Assembly: GCA_020849075.1 (NCBI GenBank)
Contig: JADLGZ010000232.1
Coordinates: 1-7,014, forward strand
Origin: Fimbriimonadaceae bacterium
GTDB lineage: Bacteria; Armatimonadota; Fimbriimonadia; Fimbriimonadales; Fimbriimonadaceae
Length of the DNA stretch: 7,014 nt
Reading direction: 5' to 3'
Part shown: piece by piece, positions 1-5,981 of the stretch
Position numbering within the stretch: the stretch's first letter is position 1
Layout of the letters: every line of letters begins with the position of its first letter
Notes under the pieces: generated by a model
Databases searched by the model: none
Told to the model about the DNA's origin: nothing
Seen by the model: the letters and a program-made list of their open reading frames with translations, nothing else
Translations under genes and position numbers: made by a program

Positions 1-2
1 GA

Positions 3-359
3 ACCTCAAACGAAGGACGACGATTCAAGAGGTGGGACGTATTTGAATACGCCCTCATCACTCCTGAAGGCGAGAGTTCGCCCGAACCCTCGGTGATCGT
101 AGACCTCAGCCTTGGCGGAATCCAAGTAAGGGGGCGCAAGCAATATTCCCCGGGAAGCATGGTCGTCATTACGATTGCTCAAGACGGCGACAAGCGCATC
201 ACTACCAGCGCAGAGGTACGGTATTCCTACGTGATGGAAGAAAGCGATCTCTTTGCAACGGGTTTCAAATTCGTGCCCGCCAACATGGAGCAACGCGTTG
301 AACTAGTGCACTTTATTCACCACCGCTTCCAAGAAGGCATTCAGCAGCAGAGTGCTTAG
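3..359 (+). CDS. PilZ domain protein, 5' end outside the window
   Basis: The frame is open from the left edge, so the gene begins before the window; 118 residues are visible. The GTG at 93 is an internal valine codon, not the start, because the codons before it encode the first half of the domain. Seen: an R-R-F-K-R segment (bases 18-32) matching the RxxxR half of the c-di-GMP binding motif, then D-L-S-L-G-G (about bases 102-119) matching (D/N)xSxxG, followed by alternating beta strands and F-A-T-G-F-K-F-V, typical of the end of a PilZ barrel, and a closing helix. Known: PilZ domains bind cyclic di-GMP and control motility, polysaccharide export or secretion. Both binding halves are intact, so ligand binding is a reasonable inference. 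The partner or output is unknown, because any upstream domain lies outside. The TAG stop overlaps the stop of the convergent erpA-like gene. Confidence 0.85.
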   Translation, partial: TSNEGRRFKRWDVFEYALITPEGESSPEPSVIVDLSLGGIQVRGRKQYSPGSMVVITIAQDGDKRITTSAEVRYSYVMEESDLFATGFKFVPANMEQRVELVHFIHHRFQEGIQQQSA

Positions 360-736
360 CCTCGGCTACCGCAACCGCCGCATCCACCACCACTAGCCTG
401 GCTCTCCTCTGTCTGGAAGGAGGAGCCACAACCACAGCCGCTGACCGCGTTCGGATTTTCAATCTTGAATCCGCCGCCGAGGTTGTCCTCAACGAAGTCC
501 ACGCTCGCGCCATCCATGTAGCCCAGACTGAGTTCGTCAACGTAAATCTTTACGCCATCGCTCTCGAAGATCTGATCGGTCGGCTCGGGAGCACCATCGT
601 CAATTGCCATGCCGTACTGGAGGCCAGAGCAGCCACCACCGGATACCCAGACGCGAAGTGCCGCGGATGGCTTTTCTTCCGCCACCATAAGGTCTTTTAG
701 TTCGCAAGCTGCTCGGGTCGTTACTGTGATTGCCAT
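356..736 (-). CDS. erpA: A-type iron-sulfur carrier (HesB/IscA/ErpA family) with Cys-rich tail
   Basis: 126 residues, starting at ATG 736 with an AGGA Shine-Dalgarno nine bases upstream (746-749). Known: A-type carriers accept [Fe-S] clusters from the ISC/SUF scaffold and deliver them to apo-enzymes in the cytoplasm. Seen: the three ligand cysteines are present as C36 in G-G-G-C-S-G-L-Q-Y and C101/C103 in S-G-C-G-C-G-S-S-F. The family fold is complete to residue 107, the usual C-terminus. A further 19 residues follow, ending G-G-G-C-G-G-C-G-S-R-G and adding a CxxC pair (C119, C122); this tail is not part of the standard family. C11 is another non-standard cysteine. The gene lies 54 bp downstream of the Bax inhibitor-like gene on the same strand. 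Assignment to the family is firm; choosing ErpA over IscA or SufA is less sure, and no isc/suf genes are in the window. Confidence 0.92.
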   Translation of the reverse strand: MAITVTTRAACELKDLMVAEEKPSAALRVWVSGGGCSGLQYGMAIDDGAPEPTDQIFESDGVKIYVDELSLGYMDGASVDFVEDNLGGGFKIENPNAVSGCGCGSSFQTEESQASGGGCGGCGSRG

Positions 737-745
737 CTATCTGTA

Positions 746-749
746 TCCT
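746..749 (-). promoter_or_regulatory. Ribosome binding site of the erpA-like gene
   Basis: AGGA on the minus strand, nine bases before ATG 736. It supports this start. The 54-bp gap 737-790 otherwise shows no clear promoter and no terminator, which fits read-through from the upstream membrane protein gene. Confidence 0.5.
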
Positions 750-790
750 ACGCAAAAGTGTAGCATAAGTATCCACACCATTCTGTATGT

Positions 791-1465
791 TTAGATGATG
801 AACTTACGCCAGTGAATCAGGACACGGATTGGGTAGGTGATTCCATTGAGGAGATCGCAATGCAGGTCGGCAAGGGCGCTCAGAGGCTCATCCATCCGGC
901 GACGTTTCAGAATCATTGCGAAGTCATAGACTAGGTAGGCTAGTCCACCAAGCCCAAGCCCGATGCCTAACCAGAGGTTTGGTAGTAAATTTGGAGCCCA
1001 AGTCGAGAGGCCCACGCAACCCAAAATAGTCGCCAGCCCCGCCAAGACATATTGTCCAACGAAACTGAAGTCTCGACCAGACAGAGCGGTATAGAGAGCT
1101 GCACCAGCAAGAGTGATTCCTAGGGCGCAGACGGGCCATCCAGCTTCGTGGAGATTGCGTGCCAAGGTGCCCGTAAAGAGGATGGTGATCGGTAAGAACC
1201 CAGCTTGGAGCCAACGCTCGGGAGATCGGCCACCCAACAAAGCCCTGAACAACTGATGCGCTACCAAGCAAGCAAGGAACACGAGGACCGACTCCTGTAG
1301 TGGAAGCGAAAGTGGATGAAGAATAGCGACCAGCGCAGAGGCTATTCCAGCAAGAAAGAAGAGGCCAGATACCGTTTGGATGAATCGCCGGCGCTCGTCG
1401 TAGCTCCGGGTAGCCACGTTATCGGGAACCACAACTGGCTCTGGAAAGTAGGGCGGAATGAACAC
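791..1465 (-). CDS. Bax inhibitor-1 (TMBIM/YetJ-like) family membrane protein
   Basis: 224 residues from GTG 1465. The open frame continues upstream to 1576, but that part is a translation of the tRNA-Pro gene. No start has a good Shine-Dalgarno; GTG 1465, 1432 and 1417 are all possible. Seen: six hydrophobic segments (about residues 28-51, 58-78, 85-104, 109-129, 133-155, 161-186) and a seventh amphipathic one (199-221). The order resembles Bax inhibitor-1 proteins: a R-R-R-F-I-Q-T-V-S-G-L entry into helix 1, L-V-Y-D-F-A-M-I-L at the end of helix 6, and D-L-H-C-D-L-L-N before the last segment. D181 and D204 match in position the two aspartates that form the pH-sensing pair in Bacillus YetJ (spacing 23 here, about 24 there). 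Known: this family includes proton-sensitive calcium leak channels and regulators of membrane protein turnover. The role here is unknown. Sequence identity looks modest, so family membership is a motif-based inference. Confidence 0.65.
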   Translation of the reverse strand: MFIPPYFPEPVVVPDNVATRSYDERRRFIQTVSGLFFLAGIASALVAILHPLSLPLQESVLVFLACLVAHQLFRALLGGRSPERWLQAGFLPITILFTGTLARNLHEAGWPVCALGITLAGAALYTALSGRDFSFVGQYVLAGLATILGCVGLSTWAPNLLPNLWLGIGLGLGGLAYLVYDFAMILKRRRMDEPLSALADLHCDLLNGITYPIRVLIHWRKFII

Positions 1466-1472
1466 GGCTAAG

Positions 1473-1549
1473 TGGTCGGGATGACTGGATTTGAACCAGC
1501 GACCTCCTCGTCCCGAACGAGGCGCTCTACCAAGCTGAGCCACATCCCG
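1473..1549 (-). tRNA. tRNA-Pro (anticodon CGG), CCA encoded
   Basis: A complete cloverleaf reads on the minus strand. Acceptor stem CGGGATG (1549-1543) pairs with CATCCCG (1483-1477), followed by discriminator A at 1476 and an encoded CCA (1475-1473). The D stem is GCTC/GAGC with loop AGCTTGGTA. The anticodon stem is CCTCG/CGAGG with loop TTCGGGA, giving anticodon CGG at 1515-1513, which reads CCG proline codons. The T arm is GCTGG-TTCAAAT-CCAGT, with one G-U pair. The gene runs divergently from the secreted dockerin protein, and the Bax inhibitor-like coding frame begins within a few bases of its 3' end, so 3' processing of the tRNA may define the 5' end of that mRNA. Confidence 0.98.
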
Positions 1550-1561
1550 ACTCGGTCTAGG

Positions 1562-1567
1562 AGAATA
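1562..1567 (-). promoter_or_regulatory. Possible -10 box for tRNA-Pro
   Basis: TATTCT on the minus strand lies 12 bases before the tRNA 5' end and matches four of six bases of the sigma-70 -10 consensus. No good -35 box is present at 16-18 bp spacing (TTCGGC or TTTCGG are the nearest). It is proposed only because a stable RNA here needs a promoter in the 95-bp divergent spacer. Confidence 0.3.
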
Positions 1568-1609
1568 CCCGGTCATCTCTAATGCCGAAAAGCTGGTACC
1601 GAAATGGTA

Positions 1610-1637
1610 TTGAGTTGGGCTTTGGGCCTCGTATACT
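1610..1637 (+). promoter_or_regulatory. Sigma-70-like promoter placing +1 at the start codon of the dockerin gene
   Basis: A -35 element TTGAGT (1610-1615; four of six consensus bases) is followed after 16 bp by a -10 element TATACT (1632-1637; five of six). Transcription would begin about 6-8 bases after the -10 box, at 1643-1645. That falls on the GTG/ATG (1642/1645) that starts the signal peptide. No Shine-Dalgarno is present between. The mRNA is therefore predicted to be leaderless or nearly so. Confidence 0.5.
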
Positions 1638-1644
1638 TAACGTG

Positions 1645-3477
1645 ATGAAGAAATTAGCTCTGTTGGCAGCCGTACTTCCCGTGGCTTCATTTGCACAATG
1701 GAGCCAGCCAACCATCCTCTCCGATAATACGGGCGATCAGACCCTTCCCAAGATCAAGACCACTTTAGATGGAGGATGCTATGTATCTTGGTACGATGCC
1801 TCGGGCGGGGGCTACCATATACGAATCCAGCGATTTGACAGGGATGGGAACCAGCTGTTCCCGGCGAATGGATTTCAAGTAAACACGTCCACTTTGAGCA
1901 GCATTGGCGATCATGACTTGGCCGTTGATAGCTTTGGGAATGCGTACGTGGCCTATCTTGATACGCGGTTTGGGACGACCACGACCATGACGGTCAGCAA
2001 GATATCATCTACTGGTTCAATTCTGTGGGACAAGAATGTTTCGGCTGGCACCTCAGGCAATCAACCAAGGGTCTGCGTTCTCAATGACTCCACGATCGCC
2101 GCTGCGTATACAGCCAATAATAGCTTCACGATCAAGCGGTATACGCAACTTGGGGCCGACCTCGTGCCCTCCGTTTCAGTATCGGAACCGGGACACGGAA
2201 TGATCATGACAGACCTCGAGCCCGGCGAAGGAAACACCGCGATCGCGATGTGGGTACGGGGGTCGGGGTCGAATTTGGTCACATCCAACAAGCAGTTGTA
2301 CGCCCAGAAATTCAACATGGCAACCGGCCAAGGGCTCTGGACAGGAACGGCAACCGGGACCTGGGCCAGCGGAGGCGCACCAGTAATTGTCTTCAATGCG
2401 AACTCCATCCAAAACGGCAACTTCCCGCCCATCATCGCGGATGGTAATGGGGGGTTTGTTACCGCTTGGTACGAGATTGGAGGGCTGAGAAATGCCTATA
2501 TGGAGCACGTGCGAACAGACGGTACCAAGAAGTTTGGAACGGTCAACACTTCGAACGTGACGAGTTCTCTATCAATCGTAGAGTCCACCCCTGGACGCAT
2601 GCAGACCAGCGCGAATATCGCCTACGACAAGTGGTCCGGAAATTATCTGGTTGCCTCCTCTGAGTCCCAAATTTCACCCCAATCAAACTACTCCAATATC
2701 GTTCAGAAGATTGACTCCAACGGGAATCGTTTATGGCCGTTGGTGGGAACAAAGAACGGCATCACCGTTGAACCAATCGGTAGCCAGACCTCGTTTGTGT
2801 CCGCTCAGTTCCTGGGGCAGGGTGCCATCGTCGCGAGCATGTACTATAGCGGCGCTTTCCCCACGTCCATTATTGGCGCGGCCGTAGACCCGGACGGCGG
2901 AATTGATTACAGCAGTGAAGAGATCTATGGAGGAGGAACGACAAAGGGCCGCCTGACTACGGAACGGGACCCTGGCGGCGACCTCCTCGCGGTGTGGAAC
3001 GATAATGGCGACCTATACGGAACTCGTTACACCGGCCCCGATGGGGTCGGAAAGACCATTTCGGGGGTCATAACGCCCGGTGACTACAGTACGGCGCCGA
3101 TGGATATCAACTGGGTCATTGAGATTTCGGACGGATCCGCGACGGAACGTCGTATGGTGAACGTCGATGATTCGGGCGACTTTTACGTCCGAACCTCATT
3201 CAGCGGCCCGGTCACGGTGACCATTGACGGTTCCCACTGGATCAAGCGCCGGTTTACGAACGTAGGGATCACGGTCGGCCTCGTGACGATACAAAACGGT
3301 GACGCTGACGGCTCAGGCGAGGTTGATGCCGCCGACATTGATCAAGTGATCGCCGATTTTGGCGCCGTCCGGTATACGAGTGGCTACAATATCAACAGCG
3401 ATGTTGATGGAACGGGCGAAGTTGATGCCGCTGACATTGACATCGTGATTGCCAACTTCGGAGGCAACGACGAGTAA
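1645..3477 (+). CDS. Secreted beta-propeller-like protein with C-terminal dockerin-type domain
   Basis: 610 residues from ATG 1645. An in-frame ATG at 1582 is rejected because it adds a charged leader before an obvious signal peptide. Seen: signal peptide M-K-K-L-A-L-L-A-A-V-L-P with cleavage likely after S-F-A (residue 17). Eight strand motifs of the type G-x-hhhh-W-x-D follow, near residues 43, 98, 149, 197, 269, 332, 393 and 445. They are usually followed by a strand and a turn such as R-F-D-R-D-G-N-Q-L, so a seven- or eight-bladed propeller is likely. Residues 470-550 look like a beta-sandwich that often precedes dockerins (I-S-G-V-I-T ... G-S-H-W-I-K-R-R-F). Residues 551-610 carry two EF-hand-like loops (553-564, 586-597), each with D-x-D-G-x-G-E-V-D-A-A-D followed by I-D-x-V-I-A-x-F-G. 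Known: type I dockerins bind calcium and dock to cohesins. No catalytic domain is recognised. No cohesin or anchor is in the window, so the binding partner is unknown. Confidence 0.88.
   Translation: MKKLALLAAVLPVASFAQWSQPTILSDNTGDQTLPKIKTTLDGGCYVSWYDASGGGYHIRIQRFDRDGNQLFPANGFQVNTSTLSSIGDHDLAVDSFGNAYVAYLDTRFGTTTTMTVSKISSTGSILWDKNVSAGTSGNQPRVCVLNDSTIAAAYTANNSFTIKRYTQLGADLVPSVSVSEPGHGMIMTDLEPGEGNTAIAMWVRGSGSNLVTSNKQLYAQKFNMATGQGLWTGTATGTWASGGAPVIVFNANSIQNGNFPPIIADGNGGFVTAWYEIGGLRNAYMEHVRTDGTKKFGTVNTSNVTSSLSIVESTPGRMQTSANIAYDKWSGNYLVASSESQISPQSNYSNIVQKIDSNGNRLWPLVGTKNGITVEPIGSQTSFVSAQFLGQGAIVASMYYSGAFPTSIIGAAVDPDGGIDYSSEEIYGGGTTKGRLTTERDPGGDLLAVWNDNGDLYGTRYTGPDGVGKTISGVITPGDYSTAPMDINWVIEISDGSATERRMVNVDDSGDFYVRTSFSGPVTVTIDGSHWIKRRFTNVGITVGLVTIQNGDADGSGEVDAADIDQVIADFGAVRYTSGYNINSDVDGTGEVDAADIDIVIANFGGNDE
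3301..3462 (+). repeat. Duplicated dockerin EF-hand coding unit
   Basis: Two 63-bp units (3301-3363 and 3400-3462), offset by 99 bp, encode 21-residue calcium-loop segments that share G-E-V-D-A-A-D-I-D. They are similar but not identical at DNA level, with mostly third-position changes, as expected for an old duplication kept by protein selection. The second unit also contains the start codon of tag. Confidence 0.8.
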
Positions 3478-4027
3478 CCCGACCCGCTGCCATTGGTGCT
3501 TAGGCAAGCCCGCCTATGAGCAGTACCACGACGAAGAATGGGGCGTTCCCGTCTACGAGGATCAGAAACAGTTTGAGTTTCTGGTCCTTGAAAGTGCCCA
3601 AGCCGGCCTGAGCTGGTGGACGATCTTGCAACGGCGAGAGGGTTATCGAGACGCATTTGCGGGTTTTGATGTCAGCAAGGTTGCAAAGTTTGATGAGACT
3701 GATATTGACCGACTCATGCAGAACTCGGGCATCATTCGCAATCGAGCAAAGATCCATTCAGCGATCAACAACGCGAAGCGCTTCATTGAGATCCAGCAAG
3801 AATTCGGCACATTCTCGAACTATATTTGGTCGTTTGTCGGGGGCAGTCCGGTACACATGAAGTGCCGATCAATCACCGAGGTTCGGGCCACTTCTCCAGA
3901 GTCGGATGCCCTGGCCCAAGACATGAAGAAGCGGGGCTTCAAATTCTTAGGATCAACTGTGCTGCACGCGCATATGCAAGCGACCGGCCTCTTCAACGAG
4001 CATGTCGAAGGGTGTTTCCGCTACTAG
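3449..4027 (+). CDS. tag: DNA-3-methyladenine glycosylase I
   Basis: 192 residues. Known: Tag removes 3-methyladenine from alkylated DNA as the first step of base excision repair; it is a cytoplasmic helix-hairpin-helix enzyme with a structural zinc. Seen: the zinc ligands match E. coli Tag as C14 (R-C-H-W-C), H27 (Q-Y-H-D), H185 and C189 (N-E-H-V-E-G-C-F). The base-binding residues fall at E48 and W56 in L-V-L-E-S-A-Q-A-G-L-S-W, with the same spacing of eight as E38/W46 in E. coli. I-I-R-N-R-A-K-I and K-K-R-G-F-K-F-L-G-S-T are also typical. The TTG at 3449 is the only start available: it follows an in-frame TGA at once, and no ATG, GTG or TTG occurs before C14. It lies 29 nt inside the dockerin gene, implying translational coupling and co-transcription. 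Length is typical for the family. Confidence 0.96.
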   Translation: MPTSEATTSNPTRCHWCLGKPAYEQYHDEEWGVPVYEDQKQFEFLVLESAQAGLSWWTILQRREGYRDAFAGFDVSKVAKFDETDIDRLMQNSGIIRNRAKIHSAINNAKRFIEIQQEFGTFSNYIWSFVGGSPVHMKCRSITEVRATSPESDALAQDMKKRGFKFLGSTVLHAHMQATGLFNEHVEGCFRY

Positions 4028-4863
4028 GGGGTCATTCCGGCAAACTCGCTCAATTTAGCCGTCGCGAGTAACGCAATAATAGCGAACCCAAGCAGGACTC
4101 GATAACCAATAAAGACGGCATTTGAGTTCTTCTTCAGATAATTGATCAGGAAGGCGATGCAACCATAGCCGACGGCAAACGAGAAGACGTTCGCAACGAT
4201 GAGCGGGACCAGCATTGGGCCGGAGAACTCAGACCGATGTTTGAAGGCGGTGTAAGCGGCCGCAAGAAAGATGGAAGGAACGCTCAATAAGAACGAATAT
4301 CGGGCGGCGGCCTCGCGCTCCAGCCCGAGAAATAAGCCACCCGTGATTGTGCTTCCAGAACGACTTGCGCCGGGAATGAGGGCAATGGCTTGGAAGAGTC
4401 CAATGACCAGGCCGTCCCTTACGGGCAGCGACTCTAGGCCGCGATGCCGGCGACCAATCTTTTCGGCGACCATCAGAAGGATCGCCATAAGAATGAGCAT
4501 CGTGGCAATAACGTAGAGGCTTCGAAGGCTGGTTTCAATCTGATCTTTGAACACGTACCCAAGAACGACAATCGGCACCGAGCCCACGACTATGCCCCAT
4601 CCAAGGTTAGCCTCCGGGGTGCCGCGATTTGCGGGATTACGAAAACTGCCCAGCCATCCGCCGAGAATTCTCGAAAGGTCGCGCCAGAAGTAAATGAGGA
4701 CGGCGAGGAGGGTCCCCAGTTGGATATTGGCCGTGAAGGCGGCGCCAGGGTCAGGCCACCCTAAAAGGGAGGGGACAATTCGAATGTGGGCGCTACTTGA
4801 AATCGGCAGGAATTCCGTCAGCCCCTGAATGATGCCAAGGATGATCGCTTGGATCAGGTCCAC
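4024..4863 (-). CDS. uppP: Undecaprenyl-diphosphate phosphatase
   Basis: 279 residues. Known: UppP (BacA) is an integral membrane phosphatase that turns undecaprenyl diphosphate into undecaprenyl phosphate, recycling the carrier for peptidoglycan and surface glycans; overexpression gives bacitracin resistance. Seen: both signature motifs, Q-G-L-T-E-F-L-P-I-S-S-S-A-H (residues 13-26) and P-G-A-S-R-S-G-S-T-I (164-173, with the essential arginine at 168), separated by several hydrophobic helices. The first motif has Gln13 where E. coli has a second glutamate; as I recall, this variant is common in actinobacterial UppP, so activity is expected. GTG 4863 is chosen because it gives the standard N-terminus (D-L-I-Q-A-I-I-L-G) and has GAGG seven bases upstream; an upstream ATG at 4926 would lie inside wecB. 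The start overlaps the end of wecB by 10 nt. The TAG stop overlaps the tag stop. Confidence 0.96.
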   Translation of the reverse strand: MDLIQAIILGIIQGLTEFLPISSSAHIRIVPSLLGWPDPGAAFTANIQLGTLLAVLIYFWRDLSRILGGWLGSFRNPANRGTPEANLGWGIVVGSVPIVVLGYVFKDQIETSLRSLYVIATMLILMAILLMVAEKIGRRHRGLESLPVRDGLVIGLFQAIALIPGASRSGSTITGGLFLGLEREAAARYSFLLSVPSIFLAAAYTAFKHRSEFSGPMLVPLIVANVFSFAVGYGCIAFLINYLKKNSNAVFIGYRVLLGFAIIALLATAKLSEFAGMTP

Positions 4864-5981
4864 ATGGGTACCTCGGGGGACTCCACACCAAGCTCGCGCA
4901 GGAGAATAAATCGAATTCGTTCGCATGCCCGTGCATCCCCATAGGGGGAGCGTGCTTGGGCCATCGCTTTGTAGGCATCGTCATCCGTCAGCAATATCCG
5001 CGACTCGTTGAGGACGACCGTGGGCTCGGTACCGACGAGTTTTGCGACCCCGGCGTGGACACCCTCGGGCCGCTCGGTGGTGTTCCGAAGAACCAAAACG
5101 GGAACGCCAAAAGTAGGAGCTTCTTCCTGAACACCGCCACTATCGGTCAGGATGAGCGTGGACCGCTGCATGAGTTTGACAAAGTCCATGTAGTCAGGAG
5201 GCTCAATAACCTTAATGCGGTCATGGCCGCCCAAGATTGGCTCAAGGGCTTCCCGGACAATCGGATTGCGATGCATGGGCACGACGAGGAGCACATCACT
5301 AAAGTCGTCCACTAACTGGCGGACAGCGCTAGCAATACCTTTCTGAGATTCGCCCCAATTTTCGCGCCGATGAGTCGTCAGCAAAACCACACGTCCCTTG
5401 TGTTCGGGGAACCACTCCGCTTCGCTGATGGCGGCGACATGATGTAGCGCGTCAATACCGGTGTTTCCCGTTACGAACGTGGAGGCGGCTGACATTCCTT
5501 CTCGGATCAGGTTTTCGGCGGCACGACTCGTCGGAGCAAAGTGAAGTCGTGAAACAAGCGCAGCAGCCCGGCGGTTGAACTCTTCGGGGAATGGTCGATC
5601 AATTCGATCCGTCCTGAGGCCAGCCTCAATATGACCAACCGGGACTTGGCGATAGAATGCTGCCAACGACGCGACAAAAGTCGTGGTGGTGTCCCCCTGA
5701 GCCAAAACCCATTGGGGCTTCAGCTTTTCGAGGAGGGAGTCTATCCCCTCAAGGGCCCGCGTTGTCACTTGAGCCAACGTTTGCCCGTGGACCATGATAT
5801 CAAGGTCGTAGTCCGGGGCGAGGCCAAAGGCGCTCAGGGCCTGAGCTAACATCTCGCGATGTTGTCCGGTAGAGACTAAGATGCACTCAACCTCCGGATA
5901 CTTCCGCAGTTCTAATACGACGGGCGCCGTCTTGATCGCATCCGGCCTTGTACCGCAAATGGCAACGATACGCGGTTTCAT
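4854..5981 (-). CDS. wecB: UDP-N-acetylglucosamine 2-epimerase (non-hydrolysing)
   Basis: 375 residues, the usual family length. Known: WecB/MnaA interconverts UDP-GlcNAc and UDP-ManNAc in the cytoplasm, supplying ManNAc for teichoic-acid linkage units, enterobacterial common antigen or capsules. Seen: a two-Rossmann GT-B fold with C-G-T-R-P-D-A-I-K at residues 9-17 (R12 and K17 retained; the usual Glu is Asp14), Q-G-D-T (D97), H-I-E-A-G-L-R-T (E119), P-F-P-E-E-F-N-R (E133/E134), T-T-H-R-R-E-N (H204), D-S-G-G-V-Q-E-E-A-P (280-289) and R-N-T-T-E-R-P-E-G (299-307). ATG 5981 gives the standard N-terminus M-K-P-R-I-V; an ATG at 6014 would add 11 residues inside the upstream gene. The ATG overlaps the TGA of the wecA-like gene as ATGA, so the two are translationally coupled. 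No wecC dehydrogenase is visible. Confidence 0.96.
   Translation of the reverse strand: MKPRIVAICGTRPDAIKTAPVVLELRKYPEVECILVSTGQHREMLAQALSAFGLAPDYDLDIMVHGQTLAQVTTRALEGIDSLLEKLKPQWVLAQGDTTTTFVASLAAFYRQVPVGHIEAGLRTDRIDRPFPEEFNRRAAALVSRLHFAPTSRAAENLIREGMSAASTFVTGNTGIDALHHVAAISEAEWFPEHKGRVVLLTTHRRENWGESQKGIASAVRQLVDDFSDVLLVVPMHRNPIVREALEPILGGHDRIKVIEPPDYMDFVKLMQRSTLILTDSGGVQEEAPTFGVPVLVLRNTTERPEGVHAGVAKLVGTEPTVVLNESRILLTDDDAYKAMAQARSPYGDARACERIRFILLRELGVESPEVPMWT
4871..4874 (-). promoter_or_regulatory. Ribosome binding site of uppP
   Basis: GAGG on the minus strand, seven bases before GTG 4863 and inside the last codons of wecB. It decides the uppP start in favour of the GTG over the upstream ATG at 4926. 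Confidence 0.7.

Noticed and set aside
758..779. Imperfect inverted repeat GTGT...ACAC between the membrane protein gene and erpA
   Set aside because: Only about four or five pairs and no T-run, so it is neither a terminator nor a convincing operator.
924..1271. Long open frames in alternative frames or antisense to the Bax inhibitor-like, dockerin, uppP and wecA genes
   Set aside because: They lie wholly within recognised genes, have no family motifs and show unusual residue composition; they are shadows of the real genes.
1466..1576. N-terminal extension of the membrane protein frame up to ATG 1576
   Set aside because: It is the tRNA-Pro gene read as protein; the cloverleaf is complete, so this part is not coding.
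1582..1644. Upstream ATG for the secreted protein
   Set aside because: It would put a 21-residue charged leader before a clear signal peptide and would start upstream of the best promoter -10 box.
4783..4827. Gln in place of the first motif glutamate of UppP
   Set aside because: To my knowledge this Q-G-L-T-E-F variant is common in functional actinobacterial homologs, so not a sign of inactivation.
4864..4926. Longer uppP start at ATG 4926
   Set aside because: It lies within wecB, lacks family similarity, and GTG 4863 has a well-spaced GAGG.
4854..5981. Glu to Asp change in the GTRPEAIK motif of WecB
   Set aside because: Conservative change with all other active-site residues present; not enough to suggest altered function.
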